From: JANLUX01 sp031366005
GTDB taxonomy: Bacteria > Bacteroidota > Bacteroidia > AKYH767-A > OLB10
Direction of reading: 5' to 3'
Assembly (NCBI GenBank): GCA_031366005.1
Contig: JANLZB010000068.1
Span: 23,105-87,104 of the forward strand
DNA: 64,000 bases
A program made the position numbers and the translations under genes. The notes beneath the pieces are model-generated. The model saw only the letters and a program-made list of their open reading frames with translations. It was not told the origin of the DNA and searched no databases. Position 1 is the stretch's first letter. Every line of letters starts with the position of its first letter. This document shows, piece by piece, positions 10,591-19,469 of this stretch.

Positions 10591-11133
10591 ATGAAAAACC
10601 AGATTTATTTTATTGCAATCATTCCTCCTGTAAATATTTCAGAAGAAATTAATAAGCTGCGTAAACAATTATTGCCGGATTTTAATGTTCATAATGAAGA
10701 CAAAAAATTTCCTCACATTACTCTTCAGCATACATTCCGAAGATCAACTGAGATTGAACAACTGGTTACTTATTTTTTAAATGAATTGGCTCAAGTGTTA
10801 AAACCTTTTGAAATAACTATTAACAACTTCAATCATTTCGATAACCGTACTTTGTATATCGCAGTTAACAAAAATGAACCTTTACAAAACTTATATCAAC
10901 AGGTAAAAAAAATTCTTGTTGAGAAATTAAACTTTCCATCAAATCATATCAGTAACAACTTTACACCTCACATCACACTCGAAAAAAAATTAACAAAAGA
11001 GCTTTTTACGATGGGCTGGAATGCAATTGAACATTTACAATACAAAGCAACTTTTACAGTTTCCAGCTTTAGCTTAATGAAACACAATGGAATTAAATGG
11101 GAACCGCTGCATCACTTTAATTTTCAAAATTGA
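10591..11133 (+). CDS. 2'-5' RNA ligase / 2H phosphoesterase family protein
   Basis: A 180-residue protein with two HxT-type motifs, PHITLQ (residues ~46-51) and PHITLE (~129-134), spaced as in the 2H phosphoesterase superfamily (LigT, ThpR, CPDase). Members cleave or join 2'-5' phosphodiester or cyclic phosphate bonds in RNA or nucleotides; the substrate here cannot be told. Length fits the family. The start lies just after a TTTTTCTTTGC stretch (10570-10582) that resembles the Bacteroidota -7 box. It converges on cdaA with nine bases between the stops. Confidence 0.82.
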   Translation: MKNQIYFIAIIPPVNISEEINKLRKQLLPDFNVHNEDKKFPHITLQHTFRRSTEIEQLVTYFLNELAQVLKPFEITINNFNHFDNRTLYIAVNKNEPLQNLYQQVKKILVEKLNFPSNHISNNFTPHITLEKKLTKELFTMGWNAIEHLQYKATFTVSSFSLMKHNGIKWEPLHHFNFQN

Positions 11134-11142
11134 TTTAATTTA

Positions 11143-11937
11143 TTACAATTCCTTCTGCAACATCCGCTCTAATTCTTCAGAGCTAAGATTATTGTACATC
11201 TTACCATCAATAGCAACAGATATCTGACCGGTTTCTTCTGATACGATAATAGATATTGCATCCGTCTGCTCTGTAATACCCAAAGCAGCGCGGTGACGCA
11301 TTCCATAATTTGCAGGCAATTCAGTATTATCTGTTACAGGCAATACGCAACGTGCAGCTTTTATTTTACTGCCTTCGATAATAGCAGCGCCATCATGTAA
11401 AGGGCTGTTTTTAAAAAAAATACTTTCCAGCAAACGTTTGGAAACTTCTGCATCCACAATATCTCCCGTTGCTTCATAAAACTTGAGGTCAACGGTGCGG
11501 GCAATTACGATGATAGCACCTGTTTTTACTTTAGCCATGCTTCCACAAGCTTTAACAAGAGGTGGAATATTTAAGTTGGAAGAAGTCTGAGCTTTCCAGT
11601 GCCATGGTAAAAGTTTTCGGGAAAAACCTGTCTTGCTCAAAAAACTATTGGTGCCGAGTAATATTAAAAATCTTCTAACTTCTTGTTGAAACACAATGAT
11701 AAGAGCAAGCACACCTACACTCATAAACTGCCCGAGTATTGCACCAAGTAATTGCATGTCGAGCACTTTTACAAAAAGCCACCACAAAACATAAACAGCA
11801 ATGATGCCTATAAATACATTCATAGCAGTACCACCTTTCAGCAACTCATATACTTTGTACATTAAGAATGCTACAAGCAGTATGTCGAGTATGTCAAGCA
11901 ACCTGACAGATAAAAAACCGATGTGAAATAATTCCAT
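11143..11937 (-). CDS. cdaA: Diadenylate cyclase CdaA (c-di-AMP synthase)
   Basis: Condenses two ATP into the second messenger c-di-AMP at the membrane. The 264-residue protein has three hydrophobic segments in the first ~95 residues (typical CdaA) and a DisA_N/DAC domain with DGAAII (residues ~181-186) and GMRHRAALGI (~212-221), the DGA and RHR catalytic motifs. Length is normal. The gene is transcribed leftward and its upstream spacer (11940-12018) holds repeated GTTTACAGTTTA and ATTCATAA words that separate it from the glycosylase gene. No cdaR or glmM partner is present, unlike the Firmicutes arrangement. Confidence 0.93.
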   Translation of the reverse strand: MELFHIGFLSVRLLDILDILLVAFLMYKVYELLKGGTAMNVFIGIIAVYVLWWLFVKVLDMQLLGAILGQFMSVGVLALIIVFQQEVRRFLILLGTNSFLSKTGFSRKLLPWHWKAQTSSNLNIPPLVKACGSMAKVKTGAIIVIARTVDLKFYEATGDIVDAEVSKRLLESIFFKNSPLHDGAAIIEGSKIKAARCVLPVTDNTELPANYGMRHRAALGITEQTDAISIIVSEETGQISVAIDGKMYNNLSSEELERMLQKEL

Positions 11938-12009
11938 TCTTTTTTGGTTTACAGTTTAGGGTTTACAGTTTATAGTTGTTGTTTGCATTCATAATTCATA
12001 ACTCAAAAT

Positions 12010-12585
12010 TTATAACTTCAACACAAATCTATACGGAAGCAAAGCATCAATACCTGCACTTTCTACGCCTATGCGAGGCCCGAACTTTATATTTTCCTGC
12101 TTCACTTCTATATTTCTGTCTTCAATCCATATTTTTTTACCCAGCAGACTTAATCCCGAATGCTGTTTATCAATTCCCAATGCCTGTGCAACTGTGCCTG
12201 GTCCGCCAGCAAGCGTTTTGTCCACCTGTAATTTATTTCTCCGGTAAAGCATATGATTAATTCCTTCCAATGGTTTTATTGCACGAATCAATATTGCATG
12301 TGGTTCGTCCTTAACATTAGTAACTACATTAAACAAATGATGCATTCCGTAGCAAATATAAACGTAAGATATTCCTCCCTCGCCATACATGTGTTCATTG
12401 CGTGCTGTTCTTTTTCCGCTGTAAGCATGTGATGCACGATCAACAAACCCATTGTATGCTTCTGTTTCTGTTATTATTCCTGAAGTTTTTTTACGGTCAA
12501 AATTAGTAACCAAAACTTTTCCTAATAACTCACGTGCTAACGCAACAACGTCAGTTCTTAAATAAAAATCTTCTGTTAATTTCAT
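12010..12585 (-). CDS. DNA-3-methyladenine glycosylase (AAG/MPG family)
   Basis: Base-excision repair enzyme that removes alkylated purines. The 191-residue protein has the AAG-family signatures: RELLGKVLV near residue 19, the catalytic-region TETEAYNG (residues ~40-47), the SHAYSGKRTARNEHMYG segment (~52-69), YGMHHLFNVV (~79-88), and AILIRAIKPLEG (~97-108). Length fits bacterial homologues. It lies between cdaA and recQ on the same strand but both spacers are filled with short-word repeats, so cotranscription is uncertain. Confidence 0.92.
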   Translation of the reverse strand: MKLTEDFYLRTDVVALARELLGKVLVTNFDRKKTSGIITETEAYNGFVDRASHAYSGKRTARNEHMYGEGGISYVYICYGMHHLFNVVTNVKDEPHAILIRAIKPLEGINHMLYRRNKLQVDKTLAGGPGTVAQALGIDKQHSGLSLLGKKIWIEDRNIEVKQENIKFGPRIGVESAGIDALLPYRFVLKL

Positions 12586-12592
12586 AATTACA

Positions 12593-12682
12593 TATCAACG
12601 AATTTCGAATGTTATACGAATTTACCAATCATGATTTTACACATTCGTAAATTCGTTTTTTTTATTCGTAATTCGTAGATGA
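12593..12682. repeat. ACGAATT-word repeat between AAG glycosylase gene and recQ
   Basis: The spacer is made largely of CGAATT/ATTCG words in both orientations (for example GAATTTACCAATC against ATTCGTAAATTCGT), giving potential AT-rich pairing. It belongs to the same style of short-word spacers as at 1657, 11945, 14587, 15428 and 28118, although each uses a different word. Confidence 0.5.
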
Positions 12683-12684
12683 CA

Positions 12685-14586
12685 TTATAGACTTAGTTTT
12701 TCATCATCCGTATAATGCAAATCACCATTATCCAGTAACCATTGAACCACTTTTATTGCTTTGTCTTCATTGTGAACAGATAAATTTCCAATCAACTCTG
12801 AGAGATCCATCTGCTTATTCTTAAGTGTTGAATTGATTAATTGTGTCAGTTCTTCAAATTCAAAATCATTTACTTCTAATTTATTTCGTTGACGGCAATA
12901 GTCGCATGTACCACAACGCTGCTCTGCCTGTTCTCCAAAATATTCAAGCAACATCATGCTCCGGCAATGGTAGTTGTCAGTTGCATAGTGAATAAGCGCA
13001 CCTGCTTTCTGTGCAAAACGTTTTTTTCTTTCCTGTAAATGTTCAGCGCTTATTTTTAGTTCTGATACATCTACACGTGCATGATTGAAAGTAATTCTCG
13101 GCTGATCAGTTTGTGGAAGATAACTCAACACTTCTGCTTTATCTAAATGTTGTAATAGTTTCATCACTTGCCCTTTTTCAATATTTGATTTCACCGCTAT
13201 ATCCTGTTCATGAATATTTACATACTCATCAAAAATGCCACCATAGCTGCGCAAAATTGTTTTGATGAAATGATCATAAGCTGGTTGCTCTACCTGAAAT
13301 TTATAGAGATCAAGATTATTTAAAATAAAACGAATACGTGAAGGAAGATAAACAGATTCCGACAAAGTGAGATAATCTTCCATCTCTAAAACTTTTAACC
13401 GCTTAACAACATGCAACGGATGTAATTTATATTGTGCAGCAAAAGAAACCAGGTCAAACTCATAACTCTGACCTTCACCTGCATTGATAGCGACCTGCAA
13501 AAAATTAGCAAGAGACTGGTAAGTACTTTTTATGTCTTCAATTTTTGGAAACTGTTCTTCTTTGCGATGGTTAAGATCAAGTATATCGTGTTCATTATAA
13601 ATCAAAACTCCATAAGCTAATTTTTCATCACGACCTCCACGGCCTGCTTCCTGATAATAGCTTTCTAAATTATCAGGAAGATCAAGATGAATCACATTAC
13701 GAACATCTGCTTTATCAATCCCCATTCCGAATGCATTGGTAGCAACAATTACACGCAACACATTTTTTTTCCATTGATCCTGACGTTCATTCCTTACTGT
13801 ATTTGGTAATCCTGCATGATAATATCCTGCTTTGATATTTTGTTTGTTCAGCCAATCAGAAATTTCCTGTGTCTTCCTTCTGTTACGCACATAAACAATA
13901 CTGCTACCTGGAACATTTCTCAAAATACGTAACATGGTGGAATGCTTGTCTTCTTCTTTAAGCACAACATAACTCAGATTTTTTCTTGCAAAACTTTTTA
14001 CAAATACTTTTTGATTTTTAAATTGAAGCTTTTCACAGATATCTTTTTTAACTTCTTTAGTTGCAGTAGCAGTTAATGCAAGCACTGGTATATTTGGAAT
14101 TAACTCACGAATAGCTGCAATACGCAAATAAGGCGGGCGAAAATCATAACCCCATTGGGAGATGCAATGTGCTTCATCAACAGCTAAAAGATTAACCGGC
14201 ATTTTTGGAAAACGTGCAAGAAATAATTCTGACTCTAACCTTTCAGGCGATACATAAAGAAATTTATAATTACCGTAAATACAATTGTCTAAAATAATAT
14301 CCACTTCTTTTTTACTCATGCCTGAGACAATAGATGCAGCACGGATATTTTTTGCTTTCAGTTGTTCCACCTGGTCTTTCATCAATGCAATCAATGGAGA
14401 AATCACAATACAAATTCCATCTTTAGCAAGAGCGGGAACCTGAAAGCAAATTGATTTACCTCCACCGGTTGGCATCAACGCAAGTGTATCATTCCCATCA
14501 ATAACAGATTGAATAATATCTTCCTGCAGCGGACGAAATTTTTGATGTCCCCAGTATTGATTTAGAATTTGCAGGAATGTGTTCAA
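12685..14586 (-). CDS. recQ: ATP-dependent DNA helicase RecQ
   Basis: A 3'-5' superfamily 2 DNA helicase acting in recombination and fork repair. In the 633-residue protein, Walker A is TGGGKSICFQVPAL (residues ~40-53), the DEAH box is DEAHCISQWG (~137-146), motif III is ALTATAT (~168-174), and motif VI is QEAGRGGRD (~315-323). A zinc-binding region with CGTCDYC (~561-567) follows, and the C-terminal part resembles an incomplete HRDC or winged-helix tail. The start lies just before a TTGTTAAA-word spacer. Assignment is firm; it differs from canonical E. coli RecQ in its divergent C-terminus. Confidence 0.94.
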   Translation of the reverse strand: MNTFLQILNQYWGHQKFRPLQEDIIQSVIDGNDTLALMPTGGGKSICFQVPALAKDGICIVISPLIALMKDQVEQLKAKNIRAASIVSGMSKKEVDIILDNCIYGNYKFLYVSPERLESELFLARFPKMPVNLLAVDEAHCISQWGYDFRPPYLRIAAIRELIPNIPVLALTATATKEVKKDICEKLQFKNQKVFVKSFARKNLSYVVLKEEDKHSTMLRILRNVPGSSIVYVRNRRKTQEISDWLNKQNIKAGYYHAGLPNTVRNERQDQWKKNVLRVIVATNAFGMGIDKADVRNVIHLDLPDNLESYYQEAGRGGRDEKLAYGVLIYNEHDILDLNHRKEEQFPKIEDIKSTYQSLANFLQVAINAGEGQSYEFDLVSFAAQYKLHPLHVVKRLKVLEMEDYLTLSESVYLPSRIRFILNNLDLYKFQVEQPAYDHFIKTILRSYGGIFDEYVNIHEQDIAVKSNIEKGQVMKLLQHLDKAEVLSYLPQTDQPRITFNHARVDVSELKISAEHLQERKKRFAQKAGALIHYATDNYHCRSMMLLEYFGEQAEQRCGTCDYCRQRNKLEVNDFEFEELTQLINSTLKNKQMDLSELIGNLSVHNEDKAIKVVQWLLDNGDLHYTDDEKLSL

Positions 14587-14661
14587 TATTTTAGATTGTT
14601 GAATTGTTAAATTGTTATATTGTTATACAGCAATTCAGCAATAAATAATTGAGCATAGAAA

Positions 14662-15420
14662 TTATTCATTTCCACCAATAAACCCGCCCAATATTCCACC
14701 CAATCCTCTTGACTCTTCTCTGCCTCCGCCAACTCTTGAGGCAGCTACGATACGATCAGCCATTCGCGAGAATGGCACACTTTGCAGATAAACTAAACCC
14801 GGTCCGGTAATTAAAGCAAAAAACAATCCTTCTCCGCCAAAGAGAGAGTTTTTAAAACCGCCAATAAATTTTATATCATAATTTATAGTTGGTTCAAATG
14901 CAACTAAACATCCGGTATCAACTCTTAAAGTTTCACCGGCAGCCAATTGTCTTTTAATAATTGTACCACCGGCATGAATGAAAGTGTTTCCATCACCGCT
15001 TAATTCCTGCAGGATAAAACCTTCACCACCAAACAATCCGACACCCATGCGTTTTGTAAAAGCAATATTGATTTCAATGCCTTGGGCTGCACATAGAAAA
15101 CCATCTTTCTGACATAAAAATTTTCCACCGAAATGCGCAGGATTAATGTTAATTATTTTTCCCGGATACGGAGCTGCAAATGCCATCTTGCGTTTTCTGT
15201 TTCCATTATTGACAAACGTGGTGATGAAAAAACTTTCACCGGTAATCATTCGTTTAATTCCTTTAAAAATTCCTCCTCCAGTACCGGTTTGCATTTCAAT
15301 ACCTTCTTCCATATAAAGCATTGCACCTGCTTCTGCACGCACTGCTTCCTGAGGATCCATTTCTACTTCTACTACCTGGATATCGTCACCCAGGATTTCA
15401 AAATCAATTTCGTGTGCCAT
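14662..15420 (-). CDS. AIM24 / TIGR00266 family protein
   Basis: A 252-residue protein of the AIM24-like (tryptophan-RNA-attenuator-like fold) family of unknown biochemical function. It shows typical features: an N-terminal EVEMDPQEAVRAEAGAMLYM segment (residues ~18-37), a central FITTFVNNG stretch, and a glycine-rich C-terminus that includes GGGREESRG and GGFIGG. Glycine-rich tails are usual in this family. It is transcribed leftward and separated from recQ by a TTGTTA-word repeat spacer. No signal peptide is seen. Family membership is clear but role is not. Confidence 0.88.
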   Translation of the reverse strand: MAHEIDFEILGDDIQVVEVEMDPQEAVRAEAGAMLYMEEGIEMQTGTGGGIFKGIKRMITGESFFITTFVNNGNRKRKMAFAAPYPGKIININPAHFGGKFLCQKDGFLCAAQGIEINIAFTKRMGVGLFGGEGFILQELSGDGNTFIHAGGTIIKRQLAAGETLRVDTGCLVAFEPTINYDIKFIGGFKNSLFGGEGLFFALITGPGLVYLQSVPFSRMADRIVAASRVGGGREESRGLGGILGGFIGGNE

Positions 15421-15427
15421 AGCTTAA

Positions 15428-15515
15428 TTTGATAATTTGTTGATTTGATAATATGATAATGAAAAAAGAATATACTTAACAACTAAACAACATAACAACT
15501 TAACAACTTAATCCC
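15428..15515. repeat. Short-word repeat spacer (GATAATTTG and TTAACAACT words)
   Basis: Divergent spacer between the AIM24-like gene and the small secreted-protein gene. It consists of repeated TGATAAT/TTTGATAA words (15428-15462) followed by AACAACTTAACAACTTAA words (15478-15510). It must contain promoters for both flanking genes. Confidence 0.5.
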
Positions 15516-15553
15516 CTAACTTTACATGACAAAACTATTTAATAGCAGGCAGA

Positions 15554-15886
15554 ATGAAAAAGCAAACATTCCTTTTAATATTTTTTTCTTTTTTTATGTT
15601 GAAAGTGAATGCACAAAGTCTTAAATCAGATTCAATGTTTGTTCCTGCTGGTGTGAAGCAATATCAATTTCATCTCGATAAACCAGTAAAAACCATTGAA
15701 GATTTGCAATATGAAAAAACAGGTGAACCAATCAAAGGAAATTTATCACCTGATAAAACGAGAGTGGTGATGGACAATTATCATAAAGGATCGCGGATTA
15801 AAGCAAAAATTACTTATGAAGATGGAACGACTGAAGAGATTACACGAAGCCCTTGTGTTATTGATCCGTTGAGGTATGAGTTATAA
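15554..15886 (+). CDS. Small secreted protein of unknown function
   Basis: A 110-residue protein with a clear signal peptide (residues 1-21, cleaved near VNAQ). The mature part is hydrophilic and includes SPDKTRVVMDNYHKGSRIKAKITYEDGTTEEI, which looks like a beta-strand-rich domain. It ends with a Pro-Cys pair (SPCVIDPL). I do not recognise the family. It is followed immediately by a palindromic element at 15897-15929. Codon use and position look genuine. Confidence 0.7.
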   Translation: MKKQTFLLIFFSFFMLKVNAQSLKSDSMFVPAGVKQYQFHLDKPVKTIEDLQYEKTGEPIKGNLSPDKTRVVMDNYHKGSRIKAKITYEDGTTEEITRSPCVIDPLRYEL

Positions 15887-15896
15887 CTGTTAAGTG

Positions 15897-15929
15897 AACC
15901 CTCCGAGGTTTTTAAAACCTCGAAGGGTT
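15897..15929. repeat. Palindromic intergenic element (AACCCT-CGAGGTTTT)
   Basis: Imperfect palindrome: CGAGGTTTT (15904-15912) pairs with AAAACCTCG (15914-15922), and outer AACCCT (15897-15902) pairs with AGGGTT (15924-15929). It is built like the element at 20230-20258 but with different stem bases. It could serve as a bidirectional terminator between the convergent genes, or be a dispersed REP-like element. Confidence 0.75.
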
Positions 15930-15942
15930 GAAAAAGATCATT

Positions 15943-16563
15943 TCACAACAAACCAAGCACCTTTGAAAATAAATGAAAACTCTCCATTGCATTTTTTTGA
16001 ATATGCTGAATCTGATCTAACGGAAATTTGCAGCTTAGCTTGAGAAAATCATTTTCAGATAATACTTTATTCAATAAATTATTATCATTTAAAACTTCAT
16101 TCAATAAACGATAATTATTTTCTTCGTGATGATGATCCCATTGTTTATCATTTATACAGATATAAACGGGGTGATCTTTTAGGAGGTGTAAATTTTCTGT
16201 TATTGAATCAAAATGATTTTTATAGTAGGAGCCTCCAATATGCAAAGTACAGCTGTAAAAATTTCCCCACCAGCATAAAGTACGAAATGCAAAAACATTT
16301 TCTTTTTGAAACACTCGAGGGTAATCCAGAATCTGCCATGGATAACCCAGATAATTTTCGCCTTTGCTGATTTTTCCTCTTGTTGGTGGAAGATTAAAAG
16401 CGGTGACTACTTGCGCAATAAGCAAATCATTTTCTAATTGATGATTCAATTTTTCCAGCAGCACAATAACGGTGTTTGTAATTTTATTCTTACGTTGAAA
16501 AAAAACGGGATTGGTAAAAATCTCCAGTTCTTCACTGTTTAATTGTGTTGTTGAGTTTTTCAT
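15943..16563 (-). CDS. Uncharacterised cytoplasmic protein
   Basis: The open frame extends to 16599, but the ATG at 16563 (protein starts MKNSTTQ, 206 residues) is preferred because it leaves 50 bp for divergent promoters with the permease gene at 16614; the 218-residue form is possible. The protein has no signal peptide or membrane segment. It is rich in His, Asn and Leu with an aromatic core around residues 75-115 (YLGYPWQ, RTLCWWGNFYSC). I do not recognise a family and cannot suggest a function. The gene is likely real given length and isolation on its strand. Confidence 0.65.
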   Translation of the reverse strand: MKNSTTQLNSEELEIFTNPVFFQRKNKITNTVIVLLEKLNHQLENDLLIAQVVTAFNLPPTRGKISKGENYLGYPWQILDYPRVFQKENVFAFRTLCWWGNFYSCTLHIGGSYYKNHFDSITENLHLLKDHPVYICINDKQWDHHHEENNYRLLNEVLNDNNLLNKVLSENDFLKLSCKFPLDQIQHIQKNAMESFHLFSKVLGLL

Positions 16564-16613
16564 GTGATAGCTGTTTCCAAACTTAGAATATTTTTGCACA
16601 CATTAATTAAACA

Positions 16614-18026
16614 ATGAAGAAACTAAACAAGCTCGTACTTCAGTCTTTCATCGGACCGTTTGTAATGACTTTTTTTATTGCACAATTTGTTTTGCTCATG
16701 CAGTTTCTCTGGAAATACATTGATGATCTCATTGGTAAAGGATTGGATCCGATGGTGGTGGGAGAATTACTTTTTTATACTTCAGCAACACTGGTTCCGC
16801 TGGCATTGCCACTCGCCATTCTCGTTTCTTCCATCATGACATTCGGGAATCTTGCAGAACATTTTGAAATCACAGCAGCAAAAGCATCCGGTGTTTCGCT
16901 GCAAAGATTAATGCGTCCTTTATTTATTACTGCAGCTTTTATATGCTTGCTTGCATTTTATTTTTCAAATAATATACTGCCATACACCAATCTCAAAATG
17001 GGTTCATTGTTATATGATATCCGTCAGCAAAAACCTTCATTGGCAATCCGCGAAGGAGTTTTCTATAATGGAATTGATGGATACAGTATTAAGATTGGCA
17101 AGAAAGATCCTGATGGCAATACCCTGCACAACGTAATGATTTATGATCACAGTACAGGACAGGGAAATAAAAAAGTGATTGTTGCCGAAAGCGGAAAGAT
17201 GGAAACCAGTGGTGATCAGAAATATTTAATACTCACGCTTTTTAGAGGAAGCAGTTATGAAGAACAGAACAAACCAAAAAACAATTATGATACTCATCCG
17301 TTGATGCGTAATAATTTCAAGGAGTATGTTATTCGTTTTGATCTCTCGCAATTCAAATTAAACCGGACTAACGAAGATCTTTTTAAAGGAGGTCAGCAGA
17401 TGATGAATATCAAACAGTTGACACAATCAGTTGACAGCTTGAATAAACAATATCAAAACCGTCAGGAAGAAATCATACACAACTTTTCACCTTATTTTTT
17501 ATTTCTTCGCGATTCAGCAACAACCAAAAATGGTTTTTCAAAAAAAGTTGCATCCGTTTCTTACTTCCCACAGGATAAAGCCACTGATATGATTACAATT
17601 GATAATGCTTTGAACACTGCAAGAAGTATCAAATCATATATTTCAGGTTGTTATGAAGAGATGGATACACGCAGGTACCAGATTGCGAAATACAATGTGG
17701 AATGGCATCGCAAACTCACATTGTCTGTTGCATGTTTTATTCTTTTTTTAATTGGCGCTCCATTGGGTGCAATCATCCGCAAAGGCGGCATGGGATTACC
17801 TTTGGTTATCAGCATTGTATTTTTTCTTTTGTATCATATCACTTCCATCACCGGTGAGAAACTGGCTAAAGAAGGAAACATTACTGCATTTAAAGGGATG
17901 TGGCTTTCAACATTTTTTCTTTTACCTGTGGGCATTTTTCTCATTTACAAAGCAACGCATGACTCCATGATTTTTGATACAGAAACCTACAAGAGTTTTT
18001 TCAAAAGAATATTAAGGAGAAAATAG
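16614..18026 (+). CDS. LptF/LptG family lipopolysaccharide export permease
   Basis: Inner-membrane permease of the YjgP/YjgQ family that, with the ATPase LptB, extracts LPS from the membrane toward LptC and LptA. The 470-residue protein has three N-terminal membrane segments (residues ~12-35, 55-80, 100-125), a long periplasmic domain (~130-355) and three C-terminal segments (~365-455). The conserved LPLALPLAILVSS stretch lies at ~62-74 and GAPLGAIIRKGG at ~383-394. The periplasmic domain is somewhat longer than in E. coli LptF. Whether it corresponds to LptF or LptG cannot be decided. Confidence 0.88.
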   Translation: MKKLNKLVLQSFIGPFVMTFFIAQFVLLMQFLWKYIDDLIGKGLDPMVVGELLFYTSATLVPLALPLAILVSSIMTFGNLAEHFEITAAKASGVSLQRLMRPLFITAAFICLLAFYFSNNILPYTNLKMGSLLYDIRQQKPSLAIREGVFYNGIDGYSIKIGKKDPDGNTLHNVMIYDHSTGQGNKKVIVAESGKMETSGDQKYLILTLFRGSSYEEQNKPKNNYDTHPLMRNNFKEYVIRFDLSQFKLNRTNEDLFKGGQQMMNIKQLTQSVDSLNKQYQNRQEEIIHNFSPYFLFLRDSATTKNGFSKKVASVSYFPQDKATDMITIDNALNTARSIKSYISGCYEEMDTRRYQIAKYNVEWHRKLTLSVACFILFLIGAPLGAIIRKGGMGLPLVISIVFFLLYHITSITGEKLAKEGNITAFKGMWLSTFFLLPVGIFLIYKATHDSMIFDTETYKSFFKRILRRK

Positions 18027-18046
18027 AATGACGATTAAAAATGAGA

Positions 18047-18189
18047 CGCAGATATGCAGATAAGAACAGATTATTATCAATACAGAATATTGACTGCATT
18101 AAGACTACTATGATAATTAAATTTTTTTTTCAAAATAAAATTAAGCTTTATAATCTCTATACAATTCTGTTCCTATCTGCAAATCTGCG
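18047..18189. repeat. 143-bp element with 24-bp terminal inverted repeats
   Basis: The left arm, CGCAGATATGCAGATAAGAA continuing to 18070, is matched in reverse complement by 18166-18189 (ending ATCTGCG) at 22 of 24 positions. The 95-bp interior is very AT-rich and has no gene. This looks like a MITE or a long-stem hairpin placed between the Lpt permease and the glycosyltransferase gene. No target-site duplication is obvious. Confidence 0.65.
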
Positions 18190-18267
18190 GCAATGTTTCA
18201 GATTGTACGGTTTTGTGTGGGGGTTTGGAGGGTGCATCATTTGTTTTTTCTTTTCAAATCCATTCAT

Positions 18268-19461
18268 GTGAAAATATTACAGCTTTGTCCACGGGTACCT
18301 TTTCCTCCAGTTGATGGTGGATTGCTTGGTTTGTATAATATGGCAAAAGCACTTCATCACCAGGGAGCAAAAGTAAAGATGCTTGCTTTTAACACTTCTA
18401 AACATTTTGTCAATATCAAAGATGTACCTGATGAATTTGTAAAAACTTATCAGCTCGAAACAGTTTATCTGGATAATAATATCTCGATCTTCTCAGCACT
18501 CAAAAATCTTTTCAGTAAACAATCATATCATATCAGCAGATTCATTTCCGAAGATTTTGCAAAAGCGTTAATTGCAATTTTAGAAAAAGAAAACTTCGAC
18601 ATCATACAGCTCGACTATTTAACAATGGCAGTTTATATTGATGTAATAAGAAAACATTCAAAAGCAAAATTGATTTATCGTGCACATAATGTTGAGTACA
18701 GGATTTGGGAAAGGTTAGCAGAAAGCGAAAATAATTTTGTAAAACGATGGTATTTAAAATTACTTGCGAAACGATTGAAAAATTTTGAATTTGATGTGAT
18801 TAATAAAGTTGATGCCATTGTTGCATTAACAGAAGAAGAAACAAAAATTTTCAGAGATATGGGATCAAAGGTTCCTATTTGTATAGCACCAACTTGTTTT
18901 TTTATTGAAGAATTTAAACCTGTTGAATACCCAAAAGAATTTTCATTGTTTCACATCGGTTCAATGGATTGGATGCCGAACACTACAGGATTGAAATGGT
19001 TTTTAAAAGAAGTGTGGACGAAAGTAAATGTAACGCATCCTCAAATTAAATTATATCTGGCAGGCAATAAAATGCCTAAAGAATTTCTTTCACTTAACAA
19101 TGAAAACTGCCATGTGCAAGGAAGGGTTGAAGATGCAAAACAATTTATTGCTGAACATTCGGTAATGATTGTGCCGTTGCTGGCAGGAAGTGGAATACGT
19201 GTAAAGATTGTAGAAGGAATGGCAATGGGCAAACCCATTATCTCCACCTCACAGGGTGCCGAAGGTTTGCATTACGAAAACAGAAAAAATATTTTGATTG
19301 CAGATACACCCGAAGAATTTTATGATGCGATTATTGAATGTTATCAATCAGTCGAGTTAAGAAAAACTTTAGGAGAGAACGCAAGACAACTTGCTTTTGA
19401 ATATTATGACATGAATAAAGTGGGAGCAAAAGTTTATTCGTTTTATCAATCGTTATACTAA
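18268..19461 (+). CDS. Glycosyltransferase, GT4/GT1-like
   Basis: A GT-B fold sugar transferase, probably acting on surface polysaccharide or LPS. I prefer the GTG at 18268 (397 residues, VKILQLCPRVPFPPVDGG), because the family begins at this strand. The upstream ATG at 18193 would add 25 residues of unlike sequence lying mostly in the repeat element. The donor-binding C-terminal half has HIGSMDWMPNTTGLKWF (residues ~228-244), PLLAGSGIRVKIVEGMAMGKPIISTSQGAEGL (~304-335) with the conserved Glu of the E-x7-E-like region. The acceptor half has a GGLLGLYN loop. Donor and acceptor are not predictable. Confidence 0.85.
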   Translation: MKILQLCPRVPFPPVDGGLLGLYNMAKALHHQGAKVKMLAFNTSKHFVNIKDVPDEFVKTYQLETVYLDNNISIFSALKNLFSKQSYHISRFISEDFAKALIAILEKENFDIIQLDYLTMAVYIDVIRKHSKAKLIYRAHNVEYRIWERLAESENNFVKRWYLKLLAKRLKNFEFDVINKVDAIVALTEEETKIFRDMGSKVPICIAPTCFFIEEFKPVEYPKEFSLFHIGSMDWMPNTTGLKWFLKEVWTKVNVTHPQIKLYLAGNKMPKEFLSLNNENCHVQGRVEDAKQFIAEHSVMIVPLLAGSGIRVKIVEGMAMGKPIISTSQGAEGLHYENRKNILIADTPEEFYDAIIECYQSVELRKTLGENARQLAFEYYDMNKVGAKVYSFYQSLY

Positions 19462-19469
19462 AAAAAACA

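Noticed and set aside
18041..18271. 76-codon plus-strand ORF before the glycosyltransferase gene
   Set aside because: It lies within the inverted-repeat element and overlaps the glycosyltransferase start; there is no protein-like pattern.
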